Below are positions 8,054 through 16,237 of a DNA stretch of 64,000 bases, piece by piece. The notes under the pieces are model-generated. The model did not search any database. It had not been told where the DNA came from and worked only from the letters and a program-made list of their open reading frames with translations. The DNA is from DAOPYU01 sp942493245 (lineage in GTDB: Bacteria; Sumerlaeota; Sumerlaeia; UBA8349), in contig OW818685.1 in NCBI GenBank assembly GCA_942493245.1, positions 3,596,001-3,660,000 of the forward strand. Direction: 5' to 3'. Numbering within the stretch: position 1 is the first letter of the stretch; every line of letters begins with the position of its first letter. The position numbers and the translations under genes were made by a program.

Positions 8054-9565
8054 TCAGTCCAACCCCCGGCAAGCCATATCGACAGCGCGCAACATGCCCC
8101 GCGCCTTGTTCTGCGTTTCCTGATACTCGAGCGCGGGCACCGAATCGGCCACAATGCCGGCGCCCGCCTGCACATAAACCGTGTCGTTCTGAACAATCAT
8201 CGTCCGGATCGTGATGGCCGTCTCCAGCGCACCGGAAAATGAAACGTATCCCAGGGCGCCGGCATACGGCCCGCGCCGCACGTTCTCGAGTTCGTCTATG
8301 ATTTCCATCGCCCGAATCTTCGGCGCGCCGCTCACCGTTCCCGCCGGAAAACCGGCCCGCAGGACGTCGAACGCGTTCAACCCCTTGCGCAACCGCCCCT
8401 TGACCTGCGACACGATGTGCATGACATGCGAGTAGCGCTCGATCACCATCCGGTCGTCCACCCGGACGGTTCCATACTCCGCAACCCGCCCCACGTCGTT
8501 GCGTCCCAGATCGAGCAACATGGTATGCTCGGCGAGTTCCTTGGGGTCGGCCAGCAGTTCCTTCTCGAGCGCCAGATCTTCCTCGACCGTGCGCCCGCGC
8601 GGACGCGTCCCCGCGATGGGGCGCACACACACTTCCTCGTCCGTCAGATTGATGAGAATTTCGGGACTCGATCCGGCAATGCGCAAGTCGCCCAGTTGCA
8701 GGTAGTACATATACGGGGACGGATTGATGGCCCGCAGCGCACGGTAGAGATCAAAGGGGTCGCCCGTGTAGGTTCGCCAGAAACGCTGCGAGAGCACCAC
8801 CTGGAAGATGTCGCCCGCCCGGATGTACTCCTTGGCCTTCTCGACCGCCGCCTCGAAGCCCTCGCGGGTACAGTTGGATTGAATCGCATCGCCGGAGCCG
8901 GATTTTGCTTCCATCCCTTCAGACGGCGCCTCGTCCCGTTCCGATCGGGGCGGCAACGGGGCGCGCAGACGCTCGTGCAGCAGAGAAATCTTATGCACCG
9001 CCTGCTCGTAAGCCCGATCCGGATCGTCCATATGGACATGCGCATTGGAAATCAGGAACATCCGCCGCATCACATGGTCGAACACGATCAGCGTGTCGGT
9101 CAGGCAGAAAAAAGCGTCGGGCAGGCGCAGGTCGTCGGGATTCGAATCGGGCAGATTCTCCCAGTGGCGCACCATGTCGTAGCTGAAATAACCCACGGCC
9201 CCCCCCGTCATGGGCATGCGCGGCAGATCGGGGTCCACCACCGGTTTGTAGCGGGTCATGAATTCCTTGAGGGACTCGAGCGGGTCGCTCGACGAATGGA
9301 AATCCTCTTCATTGCCCCGATAGAGAATTTTGACTTCCTTGCCCTTACACTTGAACACGACCTCCGGATCGCACCCCAGAAACGAATACCGGCCCAGATG
9401 CTCGCCCTGCTCGACACTCTCGAGCAGAAAGGCGTTTTCACTCTCGGAAATTTTCTTGAACGCCGAAACCGGCGTTTCCATATCCGCCAGGATTTCACGC
9501 CAGACCGGCACCAGGTTCCCCTGGCGGCAACGTTCTCGAAACGTTTCTAAATCGGGATGAATCAT
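8054..9565 (-). CDS. trpE: Anthranilate synthase component I
   Basis: This 503-residue enzyme of the chorismate-binding family makes anthranilate from chorismate, the first committed step of tryptophan synthesis. The N-terminal half carries the LLES motif (FLLESVEQGEHLGRYSF) that forms the tryptophan feedback site. The catalytic half has IAGTRPRGRT, LLDLGRNDVGRVA and the signature AGTVSGAPKIRAMEIIDE. The start at 9565 follows GGAAAGGAACGCGCC. The glutaminase partner trpG is not adjacent, so the subunit must be encoded elsewhere. PabB or isochorismate synthase is less likely given the LLES motif and full length. Confidence 0.93.
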   Translation of the reverse strand: MIHPDLETFRERCRQGNLVPVWREILADMETPVSAFKKISESENAFLLESVEQGEHLGRYSFLGCDPEVVFKCKGKEVKILYRGNEEDFHSSSDPLESLKEFMTRYKPVVDPDLPRMPMTGGAVGYFSYDMVRHWENLPDSNPDDLRLPDAFFCLTDTLIVFDHVMRRMFLISNAHVHMDDPDRAYEQAVHKISLLHERLRAPLPPRSERDEAPSEGMEAKSGSGDAIQSNCTREGFEAAVEKAKEYIRAGDIFQVVLSQRFWRTYTGDPFDLYRALRAINPSPYMYYLQLGDLRIAGSSPEILINLTDEEVCVRPIAGTRPRGRTVEEDLALEKELLADPKELAEHTMLLDLGRNDVGRVAEYGTVRVDDRMVIERYSHVMHIVSQVKGRLRKGLNAFDVLRAGFPAGTVSGAPKIRAMEIIDELENVRRGPYAGALGYVSFSGALETAITIRTMIVQNDTVYVQAGAGIVADSVPALEYQETQNKARGMLRAVDMACRGLD

Positions 9566-9781
9566 GGCGCGTTCCTTTCCAGACTGTTGGCCGCATGTCC
9601 GCAGACACGACAGCCGATAAAGCGTCCTCAACCGATACACCAATAAGCGGGGCAATAGCAAGGGAAACGTCGAAAAAACACCCGGAAACGCCCCTTTTCC
9701 CCTTTGTCTCGACAAACTTTCCCCCGTTCAACGCAAACCCGCCCGAGCCGGTTGACAGATTGTTCCGGGTTTCACTTTGGC

Positions 9782-9810
9782 TTGACACGCCCCGCGGCGC
9801 AAGGCATACT
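9782..9810 (+). promoter_or_regulatory. Predicted sigma-70 promoter for citrate synthase
   Basis: TTGACA (9782-9787), a 17-bp spacer and CATACT (9805-9810) form the clearest promoter in the 363-bp divergent gap between trpE and gltA (9566-9928). It implies an untranslated leader of about 110 bases. No convincing minus-strand promoter or tryptophan leader peptide was found for trpE in the same gap. Confidence 0.6.
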
Positions 9811-9928
9811 GGGCATTGCTCGGGTTGGCCTGAACACGCGGGAAGAGGGACACAGGAGCACAGGACGCCGATACAAACGGCGCGGCTAAACGAAAACAAT
9901 CAAAAAAAGGATGCCACGGAGGAACGCC

Positions 9929-11212
9929 ATGAGCCAGACCTGCACCCTGAAGATCGAAGACAAAGAATATCCTCTGAACATGATCACCGGCACGGAGAAC
10001 GAAGTCGGCATCGACATCTCCAAACTGCGGGACACCACGGGCTGCATCACGCTGGACAACGGCTACGGAAACACCGGGTCGTGCGAGAGTTCCATCACCT
10101 ACATTGACGGCGAAAAAGGCATCCTGCGCTATCGCGGCTATCCGGTCGAGATTCTGGCCGAAAACGCGGTTTTCTCGGAAGTGTCCTACCTCCTGATTTT
10201 CGGTGAATTGCCCACCTACCAGCAAGCCCAGCGGTGGTCGGAACTTCTCACGGAACACGAACTGCTCCACGAGTCCCTCCAGCACCACTTTGAGGGCTTC
10301 CCGCCCAACGCGCACCCCATGGCGATTCTCTCGGCCATGATCAACGCTTCGTCCTGTTTTTACCCCGAGATCATGAATCTGGAAGAGAAACGCGACTTCA
10401 CCCGCGCGGCGGCGCGCCTGATCTCTCAGGTCCGCACCATTGCCGCCTTCTCCTACAAAAAGTCGGTCGGACGCCCCATCGTGTACCCGAAGCCGGACAA
10501 CAAGTACGTCGAGAACTTCCTCCACATGATGTTCTCGCTCCCCTACCGGGAATATGTGGCCATCCCGGAGGTCGTCCGGGCCTTGCGCCTCATCCTCGTC
10601 CTCCACGCCGATCACGAGCAGAATTGCAGCACCTCGACGGTTCGGATGGTCGGCTCGAGCGGCGCGAACCTCTACGCCTCGGCCGCCGCGGGCGTCAGCG
10701 CGCTCTGGGGCCCCCGCCACGGCGGCGCCAACCAGGCCGTGCTCGAAATGCTCGACTCCATCCAGAATCAGGGACTGACAGTCGAACAGGTCATCGAGAA
10801 GGTCAAATCCCGCGAGTTCAAACTCATGGGGTTCGGACACCGCATCTACAAGAATTACGACCCCCGCGCCAAGATCCTCAAAAAGGCCTGTGACAAACTG
10901 CTCAATGCCCTGGGCATCCACGACGAGCAACTCGAAATCGCCAAGAAACTCGAAGAAGCGGCGCTTCAGGACCCCTTCTTCATCGAGCGCAAACTGTACC
11001 CCAACGTGGACTTCTACAGTGGCATCATGTTGAAAGCCATCGGCATCCCCACCAACATGTTCACCGTCATGTTCTCCATCGGCCGCATGCCCGGCTGGGT
11101 GGCCCACTGGTACGAAGTCAACTGCGATCCGCGCACCCGCATCTACCGTCCGCGCCAGATCTATCAGGGATCCCCCCTGCGCGAATACCTGCCGATGGGG
11201 CGGCGCAGCTGA
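9929..11212 (+). CDS. gltA: Citrate synthase
   Basis: This 427-residue protein has the size of the hexameric bacterial enzyme, which condenses acetyl-CoA and oxaloacetate at the entry of the TCA cycle. Catalytic regions are visible: GPRHGGANQAVLEML (first catalytic His), GFGHRIYKNYDPRAKI (second His and substrate arginine), and NVDFYSGIMLKAIGIP (catalytic Asp). An N-terminal beta-rich segment with NTGSCESSITYIDG matches the allosteric-type enzymes. The ATG at 9929 follows GGAGGAACGCC and is preferred to an ATG at 9911 in the same frame. A hairpin terminator follows the gene. Confidence 0.96.
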   Translation: MSQTCTLKIEDKEYPLNMITGTENEVGIDISKLRDTTGCITLDNGYGNTGSCESSITYIDGEKGILRYRGYPVEILAENAVFSEVSYLLIFGELPTYQQAQRWSELLTEHELLHESLQHHFEGFPPNAHPMAILSAMINASSCFYPEIMNLEEKRDFTRAAARLISQVRTIAAFSYKKSVGRPIVYPKPDNKYVENFLHMMFSLPYREYVAIPEVVRALRLILVLHADHEQNCSTSTVRMVGSSGANLYASAAAGVSALWGPRHGGANQAVLEMLDSIQNQGLTVEQVIEKVKSREFKLMGFGHRIYKNYDPRAKILKKACDKLLNALGIHDEQLEIAKKLEEAALQDPFFIERKLYPNVDFYSGIMLKAIGIPTNMFTVMFSIGRMPGWVAHWYEVNCDPRTRIYRPRQIYQGSPLREYLPMGRRS

Positions 11213-11247
11213 TTTTCTGCACAAGCCGCGTACCAGATATGAAAACA

Positions 11248-11280
11248 AGGAAAGCCCGCCCTTCAGGGGTGGGCTTTCCT
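11248..11280 (+). terminator. Terminator hairpin after citrate synthase
   Basis: A 14-bp stem, AGGAAAGCCCGCCC with GGGTGGGCTTTCCT and one wobble pair, encloses a 5-base loop. The downstream T tract is weak. It lies 35 bp after the stop codon. Confidence 0.75.
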
Positions 11281-11332
11281 GTTTGCGGTCCTGGACGAAG
11301 GTGCATTCAAGATGGAACAAATGAACCAAAAA

Positions 11333-11578
11333 GTCGCAGTTGAGCGCCAACGGCGCGAATTGATCGTAGCCTGGGGCAAAGCGCAGCGTCGCCCCAGGCT
11401 GGATGTCTCCTTTTGCAAGGGCTGAAAGCCTGGACTATGAAAAAGGGCAAAAACGTCTCAATAGAGCGGGCTTTCAGCCCTTATGAGAAAAAAACGCTTC
11501 TTCCTGGGACGGCGCTTCGCTCTGCCTCAGGCTGGTATAAGATCGCGCCGTTGGCGCTCAACCGCGATTATTAGGGTT
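11333..11578. repeat. Opposed pair of the dispersed palindromic repeat
   Basis: Two copies of the repeat seen at 5690-5822 face each other here. The left copy runs inward with GTTGAGCGCCAACGGCGCG and AGCCTGGGGCA...GCCCCAGGCT; the right copy gives CTCAGGCTGGTATAAGATCGCGCCGTTGGCGCTCAACCGCG. CTGAAAGCC and GGCTTTCAGCCC lie in the middle. The right end overlaps the last codons and stop of tadA. The whole could fold into one long stem. This explains the otherwise gene-free 11213-11557. Confidence 0.75.
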
Positions 11579-12106
11579 ATTCCGCCGCGACTGAAAATAG
11601 GCGGAGAGGATACCCCCGCATTCCTCGGCCTTCAGTCCCCCCTGCGCCTCGACCCGGTGGTTGAACACCTCCACGTCGAGCAGGCGGACCAGCGTCTCGA
11701 CCGCCCCGCTCTTGGGACTCGTCGCCCCATAGACCACCCGCCGCACCCGCGCCAGCACCAGCGCGCCCGCGCACATCGGACACGGCTCGAGCGTCACATA
11801 GAGGTCGCATCCGTCCAGCCGCCAGTCGCCCAGGATCTGCGCCGCGCGGCGCATCGCCAGAATCTCGGCGTGCGCGGTCGGATCGGCCAGCGCCATCCGC
11901 TCGTCGTGCGCCACGGCCAGCAGTTCCCCCCCCGGCCCCACCAGGATGGCCCCCACGGGCACCTCGTTGGCCGCAACGCCAAGCCGCGCCTCCTCCATCG
12001 CCAGCGCCATGCGCCCCTCTTCACTTTCCGGCGCCAGCGGCAACCCCACCGGCATCCGACGCGCCGTTTCCGGGTATTTCATTTCTGCCTCAAAATCTTT
12101 CTTCAT
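11558..12106 (-). CDS. tadA: tRNA adenosine(34) deaminase-like protein
   Basis: This 182-residue zinc-dependent deaminase of the CDA/TadA fold converts A34 to inosine in tRNA-Arg if it is a true TadA. The active-site elements are H79-A-E81 (zinc ligand and proton-shuttling Glu) and P-C109-P-M-C112 (zinc ligands), with the NEVPVGAILV core. It has a C-terminal helix typical of the bacterial enzyme and an N-terminal extension of about 25 residues. The last four codons and stop lie inside a dispersed repeat, so the natural C-terminus may have been reset by that repeat. Guanine deaminase is an alternative of similar fold. Confidence 0.85.
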   Translation of the reverse strand: MKKDFEAEMKYPETARRMPVGLPLAPESEEGRMALAMEEARLGVAANEVPVGAILVGPGGELLAVAHDERMALADPTAHAEILAMRRAAQILGDWRLDGCDLYVTLEPCPMCAGALVLARVRRVVYGATSPKSGAVETLVRLLDVEVFNHRVEAQGGLKAEECGGILSAYFQSRRNNPNNRG

Positions 12107-12171
12107 CCGTCACAAACCTTCTGTACCCTCGACCGCTTTCAACGACACACATACAGACAGTCTGTCCTGCA

Positions 12172-13253
12172 TCATTGTCCCGCTACCGGAACAGCGACAA
12201 CCCGAAACCCCACTCCACTGCCACGGCCATCTGGTGGCGCGAAGTAACGAGCCGCCGACCGGCTTCCGGCGGGAACTGCCCAGAAACCACCGCCACGAAG
12301 CACACGTTCAGAGCCGCTAACTGGACCTGTCGGATCCGTCTGCTCGCCATTTTTCGGATAATCCGCTGCCCAATCCCCACACCATTCGGCGACATTCCCC
12401 ATCATATCATACAAACCCCAGGGATTGGGCTTGAGCATCCCGATATCCTGCAATTTATCTCCCGAACTTTTTATATACCACAGGGCATTCTCGTCAAACT
12501 TTTCCCCCCAATAAAACATCGTCTGCGTTCCCGCCCTACAGGCATATTCCCATTCCGCTTCGGTCGGCAAACGATACTCCTGCTTCTCAATTTCCGAAAG
12601 TTTCTTGCAGAAAGTCTGGGCATCACCCCAGGTAATCCTCTCAATCGGTTTCTTTCGACCGATAGTTTTTGAGGGATTTTCCCCCATGACTTCTTCATAT
12701 TGCTCCTGGGTGACCTCATAAACACCCATATAAAAAGGTTTTGTCAATGTCACCTTGTGCAGTGGCCCTTCGTTCTCTTTTCCAAATTTCTCACTGTCGG
12801 GAGCACCCATTTGAAACGATCCTGCCGGAATATATTTGAGCTGCATGCCCAGCGTATTGGTAAGGATACCATCAACAACTTTGGCAACTTTTTCCCCAGT
12901 TCTTGCGGGGGCTGCCGGTATTATCTCACTCAGGGAAGAAGTCGTAGTCTGATCCTTCGGAAGAACCCGAACAACCCGAAAACCGATATGGGCGTCACCA
13001 CTGTCGGGCATGCCACTGCCACGATTTGCAGAACGGCAGAAATGCGGAAAAGATCCATAATTACCACCACGATACACACGCTCAAAGGCCACAGTGGGCC
13101 CTTTGGGATCAATTTGTTCATCCTGGGAGTAGGCCCCAAGAAACCAATCTTCGCACCACTCCCAAGCGTTACCACTCATATCGTAGAGTCCCCAAGCGTT
13201 CGGTTTGAGCAAGCCTACCTCCTGTAATTTCCACCCGGAATTCATTTCACTCC
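12172..13253 (-). pseudogene. 3' part of an IS-interrupted FGE-sulfatase-domain protein
   Basis: This fragment encodes the end of a first formylglycine-generating-enzyme-like (SUMF1) domain (GLYDMSGNAWEWCEDW, YRGGNYGSF, GFRVVRVL) and a complete second one: NTLGMQLKYIPAGSFQMG, YEVTQEQYEEVMGENPS, YRLPTEAEWEYACRAG, GLYDMMGNVAEWCGDW, GVGFRVVAV. It has no plausible start; reading upstream enters the IS. Removing the IS and one copy of the 5-bp duplication joins it in frame to 14653-15171, giving a 531-residue exported protein. Such domains oxidise cysteine to formylglycine in true FGEs, but many PVC paralogues have other or unknown roles. Confidence 0.9.
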
Positions 13254-14652
13254 GAGCCTCTTGCAAAAGTATTGGGCAAAACGGCGAAAAAGCGGGGCTA
13301 ATCGTTTCGGGGAGATGATTTCTGAGCGAGAACGCCTGTTCGCTTGCTCTTTACCGCCAAAATCGCCCTTTTTCGCTGGGGACGGGGCGTGCGATTGCCA
13401 CTCGGCGGTTTCGCCGTTGATTTTCTCCCTTCCATTTCGATTCGCCCCGGGCCGCTCATCTCAGCAACGCGAAAATTTGACGGGCCGTCATCGCCACGAT
13501 CCCGAACATCAGGTGGCACATCACCTTGGCCGCCCCGCGCACCCGCACGAACCGTCCCCCGTAGTTGTCCTTGATGTTGCTCATCACCCGTTCCGCCGCG
13601 CTGCGCTCGCGGTAGCGGACCGCCCGATGCGAATCCATCGGCAACTTCTCGCCGCGGCGCGGATTTTGATCGATGATCGGCACGTGCCCCAGCCCCTCGC
13701 TGAACGCTTTGATTTCGGGCGCGTCGTAGGCCGAGTCCATCAGGTCGTAGAGGTTGGTCAGGCGCTGGCCGGTCATCTGCGCCAGCGGGATTGCCGCCTG
13801 CGAATCGTGCAGCGAGGCGCTCGTCAGAATCGTGCTGACCGGGATGTCGCCGTCGATGCAATCGACGTGCAGTTTGTAGCCGATCCACGATTTCTTGAAG
13901 CCCTTGCTGTCTTTTTTCGAGCCCCGGTCGCAAGCGGTCGGCAGATCCTGGAGGTTTTCTTCGAGCGAGTGCCGGCCCTGTTGTTCCAGACGGCGCGGCG
14001 GCTTGGGCGCCCGCTCCTCGCCTTTCTTCGGACGCCCGCGCCGGGCTTTGGACTTCTGCGGCGCAGACTCTTTGCGGGCCGCCTTCTCGCGCCCCTGGAT
14101 CGGCGTGGAGTCTCGGCTGGTATGACCTGCCAACTTCGGCCCGCAGCACTTTTTGACCATCGCTTCGTGAATCGCCTGCGGCAGAGCGGTGCGGGCGAAT
14201 TCGTCGAAGGCGCGCGAGAAGGTCGCTTCGCTGGGCAAGTCGGCCCGCGTTTCCCAGCCGCACAGACGCCGCAACGGGGCGTCAGCGCCGAGCAGATCAA
14301 GCAGCGCGCGGGTGGTCGGGCAATTCCAGACGGCCTTGGCCAGAAACGCCAGGACGAGAGGCTGGCGTCCGTGGCGCGGGCGCCCCATCGGCTTGCGACC
14401 GAACGGGCTCATGAATTTCTCGATCGAAGCCAACTCGGCCACCTCGATGAGCGTCTTGTGCTTTTCGCAGAGTTCCCCCAGCGCTTCTTGCTGGAACGGG
14501 AAAAGATGTTGTTGTAGGGTAGTGAACAGTGAGGAGAGAAAGTGCATGATCCGCCATCCCTTTCGGGGTTTGTTAAGCAAGCGTATGATGCCTTTTTCTC
14601 CTCACTTTTTCACCTGAAAATCGAACGACTCAACGACTTTTGCAAGAGGCTC
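13254..14652 (-). mobile_element. Complete insertion sequence, 1,399 bp, IS4/IS5-type DDE transposase
   Basis: The ends are perfect 17-bp inverted repeats, GAGCCTCTTGCAAAAGT at 13254-13270 and its complement at 14636-14652. They are flanked by a 5-bp direct duplication ACTCC (13249-13253 and 14653-14657). One transposase gene fills the element. Excising it with one duplication copy restores an unbroken reading frame across the host gene (GGA AAA TTT TCA TGG AGT GAA ATG AAT), so the insertion is recent. The terminal sequence resembles IS5-superfamily ends, but the exact family cannot be set without a database. Confidence 0.95.
13456..14547 (-). CDS. IS transposase, DDE (DDE_Tnp_1-like)
   Basis: This 363-residue transposase has an N-terminal dimerisation/DNA-binding region (DUF772-like, with GRPRHGRQPLVLAFLAKAV and LPSEATFSRAFDEFA) and an RNase H-like catalytic core. 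Likely catalytic residues are the Asp of RDSTPIQGREK, the Asp of LMDSAYDAPEI, and the Glu in YRERSAAERVMSNIKD. A basic Lys/Arg-rich linker lies between the first and second. ATG 14547 preceded by GGGATGG is preferred; a TTG 33 bases upstream is in frame. The gene is intact, so the element may be active. Confidence 0.9.
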   Translation of the reverse strand: MHFLSSLFTTLQQHLFPFQQEALGELCEKHKTLIEVAELASIEKFMSPFGRKPMGRPRHGRQPLVLAFLAKAVWNCPTTRALLDLLGADAPLRRLCGWETRADLPSEATFSRAFDEFARTALPQAIHEAMVKKCCGPKLAGHTSRDSTPIQGREKAARKESAPQKSKARRGRPKKGEERAPKPPRRLEQQGRHSLEENLQDLPTACDRGSKKDSKGFKKSWIGYKLHVDCIDGDIPVSTILTSASLHDSQAAIPLAQMTGQRLTNLYDLMDSAYDAPEIKAFSEGLGHVPIIDQNPRRGEKLPMDSHRAVRYRERSAAERVMSNIKDNYGGRFVRVRGAAKVMCHLMFGIVAMTARQIFALLR

Positions 14653-15171
14653 ACTCCATGAAAATTTTCCATCAAATGCATCGCCCCAATAGTAAGCCGT
14701 CGTAGTACCAGCCCGACAGGCATATTCCCACTCCGCCTCGGTTGGTAGACGATATTCCTGTTTCTCAATTTCCGAAAGTTTCTTGCAAAAGGCTTGGGCA
14801 TCATCCCATGAAACCAAAACCACAGGTTTCTTCGGGCCGATGAACTCCGAACGATAGTAATCCATTACAGGATTGGAACCCATTACCTCCTCATATTGCT
14901 TCTGGGTGACCTCGTAAACGCATAGATAGAAGGACTTTGTGATCTTGACATCACGTAAGGGCTCTTCGTCGTCATCCCGCCCTGCTTCGAAACTGGAGGA
15001 ACCCATCTTGAACGACCCGGCTGGAATGAGTTTGAGTTTCATCCCGATGGTGTTTGTGATGCAATCCGCATCGGATTTAACCTGTGCCGGCGTAGCCGGT
15101 TGTTGAGTCCAACCGACAGATGATAAACTCAGAATTGAAAGGATCAGAATGGTGATAGTCCGATGTCGCAT
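14653..15171 (-). pseudogene. 5' part of the IS-interrupted FGE-sulfatase-domain protein
   Basis: This is the first 173 codons of the gene whose remainder lies at 12172-13253. It starts with a Sec signal peptide (RTITILILSILSLSSVGWTQ), then the first half of an FGE-sulfatase domain: NTIGMKLKLIPAGSFKMG, YEVTQKQYEEVMGSNP, YRLPTEAEWEYACRAG, YYWGDAFDGKFSW. After codon 173 the frame enters the IS and stops at 14602 after about 17 foreign residues. A truncated secreted half-domain might still be made. GC content is lower than in neighbouring genes. Confidence 0.9.
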
Positions 15172-15393
15172 TTAAACACCTCCCGAGAATATCCGGCCTT
15201 TTCCGTACTTCCTGATATTGGAATATAGGTATCAACAGAACAGTTCGCAAGAGGAAATACCAGTTCTCGGAAGGAACTGGACTTTCAGATAGGGAACTTG
15301 CTATACAGTGTATTCGGGACAGGCACACGGGTTATTCGATGTGGTGTCTATTAGAAAAGCACGCCCCACTCATCCCACCCACTGCGGGAAAAC

Positions 15394-16227
15394 ATGGTCT
15401 CCGAAAAAAAAGAACGCCTCGACATCCTCCTTGTGGAACTCGGACTGGCCGACTCGCGCGAGAAGGCGCAGCGCATCATACGGGCCGGTCAGGTGCGCCA
15501 CGGCACCACCGTTCTCGACAAGCCCGGCGTGCGATTCGCCGTCACCACCCCCCTGGAAGTCACCGCGCTCGGCGACCGGTTCGTGAGCCGGGGCGGGTGG
15601 AAACTTCAGGCGGCGCTGGACACCTGGCCCGCGCTCACGCCCTGTCCGCCCGTGTGCGCCGACATCGGCGCGTCCACCGGCGGGTTCACCCACTGCCTGC
15701 TCCAGCACGGCGCCCAGCGCGTGTACACCATTGACGTCGGCACGGCGCAACTGGACCTGCGGCTGCGGAACGACCCGCGCGTCATCGCGCGGGAACAGAC
15801 CAACGCGCGCCATCTGACGGGCGACAGCCTGCCCGAACCCGTGGACCTGGTCGTCGGCGATGTGTCGTTCATCTCGCTCAACCTGATCCTCGCCCCGGCG
15901 AAATCGCTCCTGAAACCCGGGACCGGTCAGATGGTCTTCCTCATCAAGCCCCAGTTCGAGGCCGGACGCGAGCACGTGGGCAAAGGCGGAGTGATCCGCG
16001 ACCCGGCGGTTCACCGGATGGTTCTGGACCGGATGGTCCGGGAGATCGTCCCCACGATAGGCCTGATCCCCGCCGGACTGATCCCCTCTCCCCTGCCCGG
16101 CCCCAAGGGCAATCGCGAATACCTGATCTGGCTCGTGTCCCCGGAAAACGCGAATGCGCAGACCGCCCCGGTGGACGACCTGCGCATTCAACACGCCATT
16201 GAAGAAGCCTTCGCGATCGAGGCCTAA
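15394..16227 (+). CDS. tlyA: TlyA-family rRNA 2'-O-methyltransferase / haemolysin-like
   Basis: This 277-residue protein has an N-terminal S4 RNA-binding domain (RLDILLVELGLADSREKAQR...AGQV) joined to a Rossmann FtsJ-like methyltransferase. SAM-binding and family motifs are visible: SRGGWKLQAAL, ADIGASTGGFTHCLLQHGA, YTIDVGTAQLDLRLR, VVGDVSFISL and FLIKPQFEAGREHVGKGGV. Family members methylate 2'-O of cytidines in 16S and 23S rRNA and affect capreomycin sensitivity; the haemolysin label is historical. It converges on the GH127 gene with a 10-bp gap. Confidence 0.92.
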   Translation: MVSEKKERLDILLVELGLADSREKAQRIIRAGQVRHGTTVLDKPGVRFAVTTPLEVTALGDRFVSRGGWKLQAALDTWPALTPCPPVCADIGASTGGFTHCLLQHGAQRVYTIDVGTAQLDLRLRNDPRVIAREQTNARHLTGDSLPEPVDLVVGDVSFISLNLILAPAKSLLKPGTGQMVFLIKPQFEAGREHVGKGGVIRDPAVHRMVLDRMVREIVPTIGLIPAGLIPSPLPGPKGNREYLIWLVSPENANAQTAPVDDLRIQHAIEEAFAIEA

Positions 16228-16237
16228 AAGCCGACCG

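Noticed and set aside
12172..13266. The 3' FGE fragment as an independent gene starting at TTG 13266.
   Set aside because: That start lies within the IS end and would begin in mid-domain; the frame is explained as the tail of the interrupted gene.
13298..14263. A second long frame inside the IS, possibly a frameshifted transposase product.
   Set aside because: It is an out-of-phase reading of the intact transposase gene; no slippery frameshift site is evident and the main frame is complete.
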